Below, in pieces: positions 17,547-25,560 of a stretch of 64,000 nucleotides of DNA (position 1 is its first letter; the number at the start of each line of letters is the position of its first letter). The position numbers were made by a program, and so were the translations under genes. The DNA is from Haladaptatus sp. QDMS2 (GTDB taxonomy: Archaea > Halobacteriota > Halobacteria > Halobacteriales > Halococcaceae). The stretch lies in contig NZ_CP119791.1 in assembly GCF_029338295.1 (NCBI RefSeq), forward strand, positions 2,604,001 to 2,668,000. The letters are read 5' to 3'. A model generated the notes under the pieces. That model worked only from the letters and a program-made list of their open reading frames with translations. It was not told the DNA's origin and searched no databases.

Positions 17547-19529
17547 ATGGATTTCGAGGGTATCCCGGGCGTTGGCGAGAAAACCGCGGCCGCACTCGCG
17601 CAGCTCGACGACCCCGAGACGGCGCTCAAACGCGGCGACGTGCTGCGATTGGCGAGCGCCCCCGGCATCACTGAAGGGCGAGCGGCGAGCATCGCGCGGG
17701 CGGCGATTCGAGAGCAACACGGCGACCCCGGGACGTTCCTCGCGACGAATCGAGCCCGTGAACTCTATCAGGACACGCTTGCCCTCCTCCAGCAGCGCAC
17801 CGTGACCACCTACGCGAAAAAGCGCCTGGAGACGCTGTTTCCGAGTTCGAAGCAATCACGCATCGACGAGGTGCGCGCCTTCGTCGACGATGCGACGACA
17901 CGCGACCCGACGCCTGAGGTGTTGGAGGCGCTGACCGCCGTCGAACCGCTCGCCCACCCCCGAAACGTTCGGGTGCGCGACCGCTGTCTCGCGACGATGG
18001 ACGCGGAAATCTACGCCGAGGCGAAGGAGGCCGTGCCTGAACTGAGCGTCGAAATCGTCGAGGACGCCCGCAGGCTCGGCGACCTGGCACGCGGCTACGC
18101 CACCGTCATCGCGCTCGACGAGGAATTCGCGGGCGTCGACATAGACGGCGACGTACAGGTGAAACCGAAGGCCTTCGAGAATCCCGTGGACATCGTCCCC
18201 GAGCGCACGCTCGCGTTTTTCGCGGCGAACCGCGAACGCCTCTCGGCGGCGATTCGCGTCCACCGCGCCGCCGACCTCGAACCGCCACAGGGCCTCGAAC
18301 TGGATGCACTCGAAGCGGGCCTCACACGGCTGAACGACGACGGCACGGTGAAAGGTGACGAGGAGTTAGAACGCCTCACCGCGGCTGCGAACGACCTGGA
18401 CGCGGCGGTGTCGATGGCCGAGAACGTGGCGAACGACCGGCTGCGCGAGGCGATTCAGGCCCGCGACGTGACCATCGAGGGGTCAGACCTGCTCTCGCTG
18501 GTCGAACAGGGTGCGGGCGTCGATTCGCTGCTGTCGCGAGAACTTGCAGACGAGTACGACGCAGCCATCGAGGCCGCCCGCGACCACCTCGTCGATTCCC
18601 TCTCGCTCGATTCGGGCGAGGCGGAAATCGGGCGGATGATTTTCGGCGAGGAGCCAACCTTCCCCGTCGGCCACCAGGAGCAGGTCGTGAATCGGTTACG
18701 TGAAGACCTGACCGTGGCCCGCGACCGCCGCGCGGCCCGGCGAAAGCGCGAGGTGGCCGTCGAACTCGACGGCATGACCGAGGCCGTCGAAGAACTCGTC
18801 TTCGCGTCGCTCGAACTCGACGTGGAACTGGCCATTGCTCGGTTCGTCGCGGATTACGACTGCGTGCTGCCCGACCTCGCGGGCGAAGGCTTCGACATCG
18901 AGGGCGGGCGCTCGCCTCTGCTCGACGTGCCCTTCGACGAGGTGGACCCGGTGGACTACGCCGTCGAGGGCGTGACGCTGCTCTCGGGGGTCAACAGCGG
19001 GGGGAAGACCTCCACGCTCGACCTCTGTGCCGTCGTCGTCATCCTCGCGCACATGGGGCTTCCCGTGCCCGCAGCGAAGGCGCGCATCAGCCTCGTCGAA
19101 GAGCTCCACTACCACGCGAAGACCCAGGGAACCCTCGACGCCGGCGCGTTCGAGAGCACGCTCCGTGACTTCGCGGGCCTGGTCACCGGCGACGCGAAGA
19201 AACTCGTCCTCGTGGACGAACTGGAGTCGATAACCGAACCCGGCGCGAGCGCGAAAATCATCGCCGGCATCCTCGAAGCGCTCTCGGAGCGCGACGACTC
19301 GGGCGTGTTCGTCTCTCACCTCGCGGGCGAGATTCGAGACGCCGCGGACTACGCGGTGGCGGTCGACGGCATCGAAGCCGTCGGTCTCGTGGACGGCGAA
19401 CTCGTCGTGAATCGCTCGCCACAGAAAGACCACCTCGCCCGGTCGACGCCCGAGTTGATTGTTGAAAAACTCGCCGCCGAGGGTGACGCCACGTTCTACG
19501 GGCGGTTGCTCGAAAAGTTCGAAGCCTGA
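17547..19529 (+). CDS. HhH-MutS-like DNA repair ATPase
   Basis: 660 aa. It starts with a helix-hairpin-helix DNA-binding module at ~1-60 (FEGIPGVGEKTAAALAQL and LASAPGITEGRAASIARA). A long helical middle (~70-420) follows, then a MutS-family ATPase: Walker A SGVNSGGKTS at ~490, Walker B LVLVDELESITEPG, and a His switch VSHLAGEI. It lacks the mismatch-recognition domain I of MutS1, so it belongs with MutS2/MutS5-like proteins; the C-terminal Smr nuclease of MutS2 is also absent. The role may be in recombination or branched-DNA processing. GCTTTTTG at 17513-17520 is the probable TATA box. Confidence 0.85.
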   Translation: MDFEGIPGVGEKTAAALAQLDDPETALKRGDVLRLASAPGITEGRAASIARAAIREQHGDPGTFLATNRARELYQDTLALLQQRTVTTYAKKRLETLFPSSKQSRIDEVRAFVDDATTRDPTPEVLEALTAVEPLAHPRNVRVRDRCLATMDAEIYAEAKEAVPELSVEIVEDARRLGDLARGYATVIALDEEFAGVDIDGDVQVKPKAFENPVDIVPERTLAFFAANRERLSAAIRVHRAADLEPPQGLELDALEAGLTRLNDDGTVKGDEELERLTAAANDLDAAVSMAENVANDRLREAIQARDVTIEGSDLLSLVEQGAGVDSLLSRELADEYDAAIEAARDHLVDSLSLDSGEAEIGRMIFGEEPTFPVGHQEQVVNRLREDLTVARDRRAARRKREVAVELDGMTEAVEELVFASLELDVELAIARFVADYDCVLPDLAGEGFDIEGGRSPLLDVPFDEVDPVDYAVEGVTLLSGVNSGGKTSTLDLCAVVVILAHMGLPVPAAKARISLVEELHYHAKTQGTLDAGAFESTLRDFAGLVTGDAKKLVLVDELESITEPGASAKIIAGILEALSERDDSGVFVSHLAGEIRDAADYAVAVDGIEAVGLVDGELVVNRSPQKDHLARSTPELIVEKLAAEGDATFYGRLLEKFEA

Positions 19530-19567
19530 GCGCGCATTTACCCCTTCTCGCCGCCTACACTCCGTCA

Positions 19568-19726
19568 ATGCCTGTCGTCTACCGCTGTCCAGTCAGAGGA
19601 TGTGCATTCGTCGTGCAGGCGAATGACTCGAATCACGTCCTCGAACTGGCGCGCAAACACCACGACATGAGACACAACGTGCCCGTCTCCGGTGAAGAGG
19701 TCAGACGGGCGATGACGCACGTCTGA
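19568..19726 (+). CDS. DUF1059-type small protein
   Basis: 52 aa, with Cys7, Cys12, His31-His32 and His36 (RCPVRGC ... ARKHHDMRH), suggesting a single metal site. It matches the pattern of DUF1059 proteins (C-x4-C then E-x2-x3-H-x2-x-H). Function is unknown. It lies 38 bp after the MutS-like gene and 58 bp before orc, so it could be part of the same transcript. Confidence 0.75.
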   Translation: MPVVYRCPVRGCAFVVQANDSNHVLELARKHHDMRHNVPVSGEEVRRAMTHV

Positions 19727-19753
19727 CGCCGAGATACCCCAATTTGGCGAACA

Positions 19754-19761
19754 GTTAAGTA
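19754..19761 (+). promoter_or_regulatory. TATA box of the orc/cdc6 gene
   Basis: GTTAAGTA, 24-31 nt before ATG 19785. The spacing fits a leaderless start at that ATG rather than at GTG 19776. Confidence 0.5.
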
Positions 19762-19784
19762 GCGTCACAGGCACGGTGAAAGTG

Positions 19785-20909
19785 ATGGCTGATGACCCCG
19801 ACGGGGGGATGCTTTCGTGGGACGAATCGGTGTTCCGGGACGAACACGTGTTCGAAATCGACTACGTCCCCGAGGTGTTCCGCCACCGCGAGACGCAGAT
19901 GCGGAGCCTGAAGTACGCGCTCCGGCCAGCGGTGCGTGGGTCTCGTCCGCTGAACGTGATGATTCGCGGACCGCCCGGGACCGGCAAAACCACTGCCGTC
20001 CAGACGCTCTTTGGCGAACTCGAAGCCGAGACGGACGTGCGGACGGTGCGCGTAAACTGCCAGGTCGATTCGACGCGCTACTCGGTGTTCTCGCGCATCT
20101 TCCAGGGTATCTTCGAGTACGAACCGCCCTCCAGTGGCATCTCGTTCAAGAAACTGTTCGGACAGGTCACAGACCACCTCGTGGACGAAGACGAGGTGCT
20201 CGTGGTCGCGCTGGACGACGTGAACTACCTGTTCTACGAGTCCGAGGCCTCCGACACGCTCTACTCGCTGCTGCGCGCCCACGAGGCCCACGCCGGGGCG
20301 AAAATCGGCGTCATGGTAATCTCCTCTGACCTCGGCTTAGACGTCATCGAAGAACTCGACAGCCGCGTCCAGAGCGTGTTCCGCCCCGAAGAGGTATTCT
20401 TCCCGGCGTACGACGAATCTGCGATTCGCGACATCCTCGCAGACCGCGCAAAACGCGGCTTCCACGAAGGCGTCATCGAGGGCGACGTACTGGACCGCGT
20501 CGCCGCGCTCACCGCCGACACGGGCGACCTGCGCGTTGGCATCGACCTGCTCCGCAGAGCGGGCCTGAACGCGGAGATGCGCGCCAGTCGGGTCGTCACC
20601 GGGAAAGACGTGGAGGAAGCCTACGACAAGTCGAAGTTCATCCACCTCTCACGGAGTCTCCGGGGCCTCTCGGAACCCGAACGCGCCCTCATCAGGGTCA
20701 TCGCAGAACACGAAGGTGAGCAAGCCGGCACCGTCTACGAGGCGTTCCACGAAGAGACGGACCTCGGCTACACGCGCTACTCGGAACTCATCAACAAACT
20801 CGACCAACTCGGCCTCATCGAAGCGCGATACACGAACGTCGAGGGGCGCGGCCGCTCGCGCGAGTTGACATTGAAATACGACGCGCAAGCCGTCCTCGAC
20901 CGCCTCTAA
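19785..20909 (+). CDS. orc: Orc1/Cdc6 family replication initiator
   Basis: AAA+ ATPase that recognises replication origins and recruits MCM. 374 aa: Walker A GPPGTGKTT at ~62-70, Walker B VVALDDVNY, sensor-like SSDLGLDVIEELDSRV, and a C-terminal winged helix at ~290-374 ending RSRELTLKYDA. ATG 19785 is preferred over GTG 19776 because of the TATA spacing. Only 58 bp separate it from the upstream gene and no origin-recognition-box repeats are evident, so this copy does not appear to sit at an origin. Haloarchaea have many orc paralogs. Confidence 0.9.
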   Translation: MADDPDGGMLSWDESVFRDEHVFEIDYVPEVFRHRETQMRSLKYALRPAVRGSRPLNVMIRGPPGTGKTTAVQTLFGELEAETDVRTVRVNCQVDSTRYSVFSRIFQGIFEYEPPSSGISFKKLFGQVTDHLVDEDEVLVVALDDVNYLFYESEASDTLYSLLRAHEAHAGAKIGVMVISSDLGLDVIEELDSRVQSVFRPEEVFFPAYDESAIRDILADRAKRGFHEGVIEGDVLDRVAALTADTGDLRVGIDLLRRAGLNAEMRASRVVTGKDVEEAYDKSKFIHLSRSLRGLSEPERALIRVIAEHEGEQAGTVYEAFHEETDLGYTRYSELINKLDQLGLIEARYTNVEGRGRSRELTLKYDAQAVLDRL

Positions 20910-21616
20910 AATCGCTCGACGTGTGGCCGGACGTCGAGTTCGAGCGTCCACGAGTCTTTTTCCTGTTCAATCAGATGCCAGTAGGAGTTCGCGATGGATT
21001 CAGGTTCGAGATACTGGTACGGGTCACCCTCTACGTCTGCATCGGAAACGGAGGGGTCGCGAATCTGCCCGTCGATGACGACGTGGGCGACGTGAATCCC
21101 CACCGGGCCGAGTTCGCGGGCCATCGACTCGGCCATGCCCCGGACGGCGAACTTGGCCGCTGAAAACGCGATGGCCCCCTCCTTGCCCCGAATCGAGGAG
21201 GTCGCTCCGGTGAAGATGATGGTTCCCTCGCCCGCTTCGAGCATGTCGGGGATGACCGCCTGCGAGCAGAGCAGGCCGCCGACGGCGGCGACCCGCCAGG
21301 CGGCTTCGAACTCAGCGGGGGTAACGTCGTGCACTCCCTTCCAGACCGAATCGCTCGCATTGTTGACGAGCACCGAGACCGGTCCGAGGCGCTCGTGAAC
21401 CTCCTCGAAGGCGGCGGTCACGGCCGCCGGGTCTGCGACGTCCACGGGAATTGCGATGGCCCGCCCCGGTCCCGCTTCGAGTTCGGCGGCGAGTTCTCCG
21501 ATGTAGTCACTCGACCGGGCGAACAGCGCGAGTTCACAACCCTCGACGGCGAATCGACGCGCGAGTGCGGCTCCGAGTCCGGGGCCGACACCCGCGATGA
21601 CGACGGTCTTGCCCAT
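20906..21616 (-). CDS. Short-chain dehydrogenase/reductase (SDR)
   Basis: 236 aa Rossmann-fold oxidoreductase. Cofactor motif GVGPGLGAALA near residue 9, NNASDS, then the catalytic region with GATSSIRGKEGAIAFSAAKFAVRG: Ser in TGATSS, but the usual Tyr of YxxxK is replaced by Phe-Ser (AFSAAKFA keeps the Lys). Loss of the catalytic Tyr makes ordinary SDR chemistry uncertain. Its stop overlaps the convergent orc stop by 4 bp. Substrate is unknown. Confidence 0.85.
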   Translation of the reverse strand: MGKTVVIAGVGPGLGAALARRFAVEGCELALFARSSDYIGELAAELEAGPGRAIAIPVDVADPAAVTAAFEEVHERLGPVSVLVNNASDSVWKGVHDVTPAEFEAAWRVAAVGGLLCSQAVIPDMLEAGEGTIIFTGATSSIRGKEGAIAFSAAKFAVRGMAESMARELGPVGIHVAHVVIDGQIRDPSVSDADVEGDPYQYLEPESIANSYWHLIEQEKDSWTLELDVRPHVERF

Positions 21617-21665
21617 TGCTACCAAAGAGCAGTTCCGAGGAGAAAAACCGTTGGTCTGCGTCGGG

Positions 21666-22970
21666 TTATTGGGAGTCTGCGACGATTCCGGTCGCCCGCT
21701 CGAACACTTCGTCTGCGCGTCCGGGGTCGCGGGCCTCAGCGGTCACGCGGATGAGCGGTTGCGTGCCCGAAGCGCGAAGTAGGAACCAGGCATCGCCGAG
21801 GTCCACGCGCACGCCGTCTAAGGTCTGAACATCGTCGAACTCGTTGTGGACGCGGGCTTCGATGGCGGCCATGAGTTCGTCCTTGTTCTCGACTTCGAGG
21901 CTCGTCCGGCGAATTGGGTACGGTTCGATGTCGCCGACGCGGTCCGCGAGCGGGCGCTTGCTCGCGAGTTCCACGAGGCGAACCGCGGCGAGCGGCCCGT
22001 CCGGGCAGAGCGTCTCTTCTGGCCAAATCCACGCGCCGGACGGCTCGCCGCCGAACACCACGTCCGGTTCGGTGGCACGTTCTGCGACGTACACGTCGCC
22101 GACTTTCGTCCGGGTGAGCGACGCGCCCTGGTCTGCGAGCAGGTCCGCGACGACGAGACTCGTGTCCACTGGGGCGGCGACGCGTTCTCCCGCGCCCGCT
22201 GCGTCGAGCGAGAAGAGCGCGAGGAGGATGTCCCCGGAGATGAACTCGCCCGCTCCGGTGACCGCCATCATGCGGTCTGCGTCACCGTCGTGGGCGATAC
22301 CGAGGTCGGCGTCCGACGCGCCAACGAGCTGGCAGAGCGACTCGCAGGTTTCGGCGGTCGGTTCGCTCGGGCGACCCGGGAACCGGCCGTCCGGCTGTGC
22401 GTTCAGCGTCTCGACCTCACAGCCGAGGCGGGCGAGGGCTTCTGCGGTGACGCCGCCCGCACCGTTGCCAACGTCCACGATGACCGAGAGCGGTTCGGCG
22501 AGGTCCACGGCGTCGACGAGCGTCTGGACGTGGCGCTCTGCGCCGTCGCGCTCGATGCGCGTGCCGAGGCCTTCCCAGCCGACCGGTTCGAAGTACTCCT
22601 CGCGGATGCGTTCGGTGACCGCTTCGCGCTGGGCCTCGTCGAACGCTTGGCCCGAGGGGTTCCAGAGTTTGATGCCGTTGTCGGGGGCGGGGTTGTGCGA
22701 CGCCGTAATCGAAACGCCCGCCGCTGCGTCCTCTGCGGCGACGGCGCGGGCGACGGTCGGCGTGGCCGCGAGGCCGATGTCGACGACGTCCGTGCCGCTC
22801 TCGCGGAGCCCGGCGACCAGCGCATCAGTCAAAAATTCGCCACTTTCTCGGGGGTCGCGGCCGACGACGACTCGGGCTGCGTCGGCGGCGAGGGCGCGCC
22901 CGACGGCGAGTGCGAGGTCGGCGGTCACGACCTCGCCGACGGGGCCTCGAATACCACTCGTTCCAAACAT
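21666..22970 (-). CDS. glmM: Phosphohexomutase (phosphoglucosamine/phosphomannomutase family), copy 1
   Basis: 434 aa alpha-D-phosphohexomutase. Begins MFGTSGIRGPVGEV; the phosphoserine loop is ITASHNPAPDNGIK, the Mg-binding loop is AHDGDADRM, the sugar-binding loop is GGEPSGAWIWPE, and the phosphate loop is LRASGTQPLIRVTAE. Substrate (glucosamine, mannose or glucose phosphate) cannot be separated by eye, so the symbol is tentative. ATG 22970 is preferred; the upstream open frame is not family-like. TATA-like CAATAAAAAG lies at 22992-23001. A second copy is at 25561-26934. Confidence 0.85.
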   Translation of the reverse strand: MFGTSGIRGPVGEVVTADLALAVGRALAADAARVVVGRDPRESGEFLTDALVAGLRESGTDVVDIGLAATPTVARAVAAEDAAAGVSITASHNPAPDNGIKLWNPSGQAFDEAQREAVTERIREEYFEPVGWEGLGTRIERDGAERHVQTLVDAVDLAEPLSVIVDVGNGAGGVTAEALARLGCEVETLNAQPDGRFPGRPSEPTAETCESLCQLVGASDADLGIAHDGDADRMMAVTGAGEFISGDILLALFSLDAAGAGERVAAPVDTSLVVADLLADQGASLTRTKVGDVYVAERATEPDVVFGGEPSGAWIWPEETLCPDGPLAAVRLVELASKRPLADRVGDIEPYPIRRTSLEVENKDELMAAIEARVHNEFDDVQTLDGVRVDLGDAWFLLRASGTQPLIRVTAEARDPGRADEVFERATGIVADSQ

Positions 22971-23051
22971 GATAGTGGCGACGGAGTACGACAATAAAAA
23001 GTGCGTGGCCGGAGGGCGCGCTTTTTCACTCCCCACGTCTATGGTGCCCAC

Positions 23052-23741
23052 ATGAAAACGACCGGCGGAAGCGACGACGCAAAGCGACGCGCGGGCGAAC
23101 GCGCCGCGGAAGAAGCCACAGACGGGATGGTCGTCGGCCTCGGGACGGGTTCGACCACCGCCCACGCCATCCGCGCCCTCGGGCGGGCGGTGGATTCTGG
23201 CCTCGACATTTGCGGGATTCCGACCTCGTTTCAGTCACGCCAGTTGGCCATCGAGGCGGGCATCCCACTCACCGCGCTCGACGAAGTCGAGACGGTCCAC
23301 CTCGCCATCGACGGGACAGACCAGTTCGCGGGCCGTCACCTGATAAAGGGCGGCGGCGCGGCCCACACCCGCGAGAAACTCGTCGATTCGGCCGCCGAGC
23401 GATTCGTCGTCGTCGCAGACCCCTCGAAGCAGGCTGAGGTCCTCGACCACCCGGTTCCGGTGGAAGTGCTGCCGGATGCCTGGACGGTCGTCACCGAGGA
23501 GATCGCGGCGAAAGTCGGTGGGGAAGCCACCCTGCGGGAAGCCGAACGCAAAGACGGGCCGGTCGTCACGGACAACGGAAATCTCGTCCTCGACTGTGAC
23601 TTTGACGAAGTTCGCGACCCCGCCATGCTCGCGCTCGACCTCGCGGCGATTCCGGGCGTCGTCGAACACGGCCTGTTCATCAACCTCGTCGATACGGTGT
23701 ACGTCGGAACCGACGACGGCGTCGAAGAACACCAGTTCTGA
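23052..23741 (+). CDS. rpiA: Ribose-5-phosphate isomerase A
   Basis: Interconverts ribose 5-phosphate and ribulose 5-phosphate; in haloarchaea this supplies pentoses for nucleotides. 229 aa. Conserved motifs: GLGTGSTTAH, IPTSFQSRQLA, IDGTDQF (catalytic Asp region), KGGGAAHTREK and VTDNGNLVLDCDF. ATG 23052 follows the non-coding spacer and is chosen over in-frame upstream codons from 23001. It is divergent from the phosphohexomutase gene. Confidence 0.95.
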   Translation: MKTTGGSDDAKRRAGERAAEEATDGMVVGLGTGSTTAHAIRALGRAVDSGLDICGIPTSFQSRQLAIEAGIPLTALDEVETVHLAIDGTDQFAGRHLIKGGGAAHTREKLVDSAAERFVVVADPSKQAEVLDHPVPVEVLPDAWTVVTEEIAAKVGGEATLREAERKDGPVVTDNGNLVLDCDFDEVRDPAMLALDLAAIPGVVEHGLFINLVDTVYVGTDDGVEEHQF

Positions 23742-23813
23742 CCGGGAGCTGTCGCTCTCGGCGAGAAGTGTGAAAGAATGGTTGGTGTCCCCCCAGGGGG
23801 AGTGCTATCCTAT
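23742..23813. terminator. Convergent spacer with C/G-run hairpin
   Basis: Between rpiA and the DUF1931 gene, TCCCC-CCAG-GGGGA (around 23788-23801) can form a short GC hairpin. It is likely a 3'-end or terminator structure for one or both genes; no strong T-tract is present. Confidence 0.35.
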
Positions 23814-23981
23814 TTAAAGGTCGCGCGGCTGAACGGTCTTTCGGTCGTTCTCTTTTGCGCGACGTGCGGCGTCTTCGAGGAGCTCGGAGACTTCCTCGTC
23901 GAGTGCGTCGTAGAAGTCGGACGCAACGTTCATGTCATCGAGTGCTTCCTTGACGGCGGCTTTGACGATCAGGTCTGCCAT
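23814..23981 (-). CDS. DUF1931-like single histone-fold protein
   Basis: 55 aa, MADLIVKAAVKEALDDMN ... ending RKTVQPRDL. The pattern of a short helix, a long helix (DFYDALDEEVSELLEDAARRAKEND) and a final RKTVQPRDL segment matches half of a histone fold: RKTV-x-P-x-DL is the loop/strand motif of archaeal histones and NF-Y/TAF proteins. It may bind DNA or act as an assembly partner. A TATA box (TTTATAA, 24006-24012) sits 25-31 nt upstream. Confidence 0.8.
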   Translation of the reverse strand: MADLIVKAAVKEALDDMNVASDFYDALDEEVSELLEDAARRAKENDRKTVQPRDL

Positions 23982-24005
23982 ACGCACGTCTGTTTCCCAT
24001 CACCG

Positions 24006-24012
24006 TTTATAA
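24006..24012 (-). promoter_or_regulatory. TATA box of the DUF1931-like gene
   Basis: Minus-strand TTATAAA, 25-31 nt before the start codon. It is one of the best core-promoter matches in the window and implies a leaderless message. Confidence 0.65.
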
Positions 24013-24110
24013 GGTTTCTCAAATAGACTCGGTGTAAGAAGGCCCCTACCCTCTACAAACCCCCGTTTCGAGTCGATAACTAGGTACGCTCGTAGTGTGA
24101 ACGTGCGAAT

Positions 24111-24881
24111 ATGCGCGACATCTTAGAAGCGGTAGCGGCGGGCGACCTGAGCGTCGCGGCCGCAGAAGCGGAACTGGCCGGGTACGCAACCGACGACGTC
24201 GGGCGGTTCGACGCCGCTCGCGAGACGCGAAGCGGCGTCCCGGAAGCCGTCTACGGGACCGGTAAGACGACCGAAGAAATCTGTGGCCTGGTTGCCACGT
24301 CGCTCGAAACGACGGGCCGGGCAATCGCGACTCGCCTCTCGATGGCCGACGCGAGCGCCGTCCGAGAACGCCTTCGCCCCGAATTCGAGGGGAGTCTCTC
24401 GTTCGACGAACGCTCAGGCGTGCTTCGGGCGCACGCCCCGGAGTTCGAGCGCCGGGACCTCGACGCGACGGTGGGCATCGTCACAGCAGGCACCGCAGAC
24501 GGCGGCCCGGCGGGCGAGGCGGCTGCCATCGTGAGCGAGATGGGCGCGACCGTCAAGCGAATCGACGACGTTGGCGTCGCCGGGATTCACCGGCTGTTCG
24601 ACAACCTCGCGAACATGCGCGCGGTGGACGTGCTCATCGTCGCCGCGGGCCGAGAGGGGGCACTCCCCACGGTCATCGCCGGTCTCGTGGACGTGCCCGT
24701 CATCGCCCTCCCTATCGCCTCGGGATACGGTCGCGGTGGCGACGGCGAGGCCGCCCTCCTCGGGATGCTCCAGTCGTGTACCATGCTCACGACGGTGAAC
24801 GTGGACGCGGGATTTGTCGCGGGCGCGCAGGCCGGACTGATAGCCCGTCGCCTCCACGCCGCGCGAAACGAATCCGCGTAG
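24111..24881 (+). CDS. larB: Nickel-pincer cofactor biosynthesis protein LarB
   Basis: LarB carboxylates and hydrolyses nicotinic acid adenine dinucleotide, giving the pyridinium dicarboxylate substrate for LarE. 256 aa. The PurE-like C-terminal domain has VGIVTAGTADGGPAGEAA at ~125-142, DVGVAGIHRL, then VAAGREGALPTVIAGLVDVPVIALP and SGYGRGGDGEAALLGMLQSC. The N-terminal third (~1-100) is the LarB-specific part. larE is 8 kb upstream on the other strand. Neither larC nor larA is near. Confidence 0.92.
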   Translation: MRDILEAVAAGDLSVAAAEAELAGYATDDVGRFDAARETRSGVPEAVYGTGKTTEEICGLVATSLETTGRAIATRLSMADASAVRERLRPEFEGSLSFDERSGVLRAHAPEFERRDLDATVGIVTAGTADGGPAGEAAAIVSEMGATVKRIDDVGVAGIHRLFDNLANMRAVDVLIVAAGREGALPTVIAGLVDVPVIALPIASGYGRGGDGEAALLGMLQSCTMLTTVNVDAGFVAGAQAGLIARRLHAARNESA

Positions 24882-24999
24882 GCCTGAACGAGGCGAATAT
24901 TGCACGAATATCTGAAGAATATATAACGAATCGTGCAAGAGTATATCAAGGTACGACACGAACGAGTCGTGCCGGTAGACAATTGCCGGTACGTGAGAT
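24882..24999 (+). promoter_or_regulatory. Promoter region with TATA box bracketed by a perfect inverted repeat
   Basis: Perfect 8-bp arms TTGCACGA (24900-24907) and TCGTGCAA (24931-24938) flank 23 nt that contain a TATA box, ATATATAAC at 24918-24926. Downstream, GGTACGAC/GTCGTGCC (24950-24973) can form an 8-bp stem with one G-T pair, and TGCCGGTA occurs twice (24970-24977, 24984-24991). The zinc-protein gene begins at 25000, so the leader would be about 50 nt. Confidence 0.6.
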
Positions 25000-25158
25000 A
25001 TGCCAGAGTGCAATTACTGTGGCGCGCACGTGTCCGACCGCTTCGCGCGGGTATTCGCGGACGAGAATGGTTTGGTGAACGCATGTCCGAACTGTTCGGC
25101 GAATGCGGGAATTGCGGAGGCATCCAGGACTCGTGCGGATCGGCAACTCGCCAGATAA
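25000..25158 (+). CDS. Small four-cysteine zinc-ribbon protein (haloarchaeal family, DUF7563-like)
   Basis: 52 aa starting MPECNYCGAHVSDRFARVFAD. Two CxxC knuckles (C4/C7 and C29/C32: ECNYC and ACPNC) form a likely zinc ribbon; the C-terminus is Arg-rich. I recall near-identical short proteins across haloarchaea, annotated with a DUF number, but no function. Likely acts as a DNA-, RNA- or protein-binding accessory. Its promoter has the TATA-bracketing inverted repeat described above. Confidence 0.8.
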   Translation: MPECNYCGAHVSDRFARVFADENGLVNACPNCSANAGIAEASRTRADRQLAR

Positions 25159-25265
25159 GGACGCGGAACTGTATCGCCAAGAAACCAACTTCGGCGCTTT
25201 TCCCTCTCTACCCCCATTCTCGGCTCCGAAATGACTACACGATAGCGCCGCGACTGTCCACGTGA

Positions 25266-25523
25266 ATGCACTTCGTCTACATGCTGGAGTGTGGCGACGG
25301 GACGCTCTACACGGGCTACACGACCGACGTAGCGCGCCGCGTCGAAGAACACAACGCCGGAACCGGCGCGAAGTACACTCGCGGGCGAACCCCGGTCGAA
25401 CTCGTCTACACCGAATCGTTCGAGACGAAGTCGGGGGCGATGAGCCGCGAGTACGAAATCAAGCAGTTTTCCAGAGCACGCAAAGAGCGACTGGTCGAGT
25501 CGGCAATTTCTGCAGGCCCGTAG
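25266..25523 (+). CDS. GIY-YIG nuclease family protein (UPF0213-like)
   Basis: 85 aa, a minimal single-domain GIY-YIG protein. [17 protein letters not shown] contains the paired Tyr motif (here VYM...LYTGYT), with Arg in RRVEEHN and Glu in the later helix. Most members of this family (UPF0213/YhbQ-like) have an unproven structure-specific DNA endonuclease role. It ends 37 bp before the phosphohexomutase, so they might be cotranscribed. Confidence 0.85.
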   Translation: MHFVYMLECGDGTLYTGYTTDVARRVEEHNAGTGAKYTRGRTPVELVYTESFETKSGAMSREYEIKQFSRARKERLVESAISAGP

Positions 25524-25560
25524 CAACGACCTTTTTCACCCCCCGCAAGGAGTGTCGCAC

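Noticed and set aside
19727-19784. Origin sequence beside orc
   Set aside because: Only 58 bp, no repeated G-run boxes.
21846-22997. Plus-strand frames opposite the first phosphohexomutase
   Set aside because: Mirror frames without motifs.
24882-24999. tRNA or CRISPR-like array
   Set aside because: The inverted and direct repeats are too few and unevenly spaced; no cloverleaf can be drawn.
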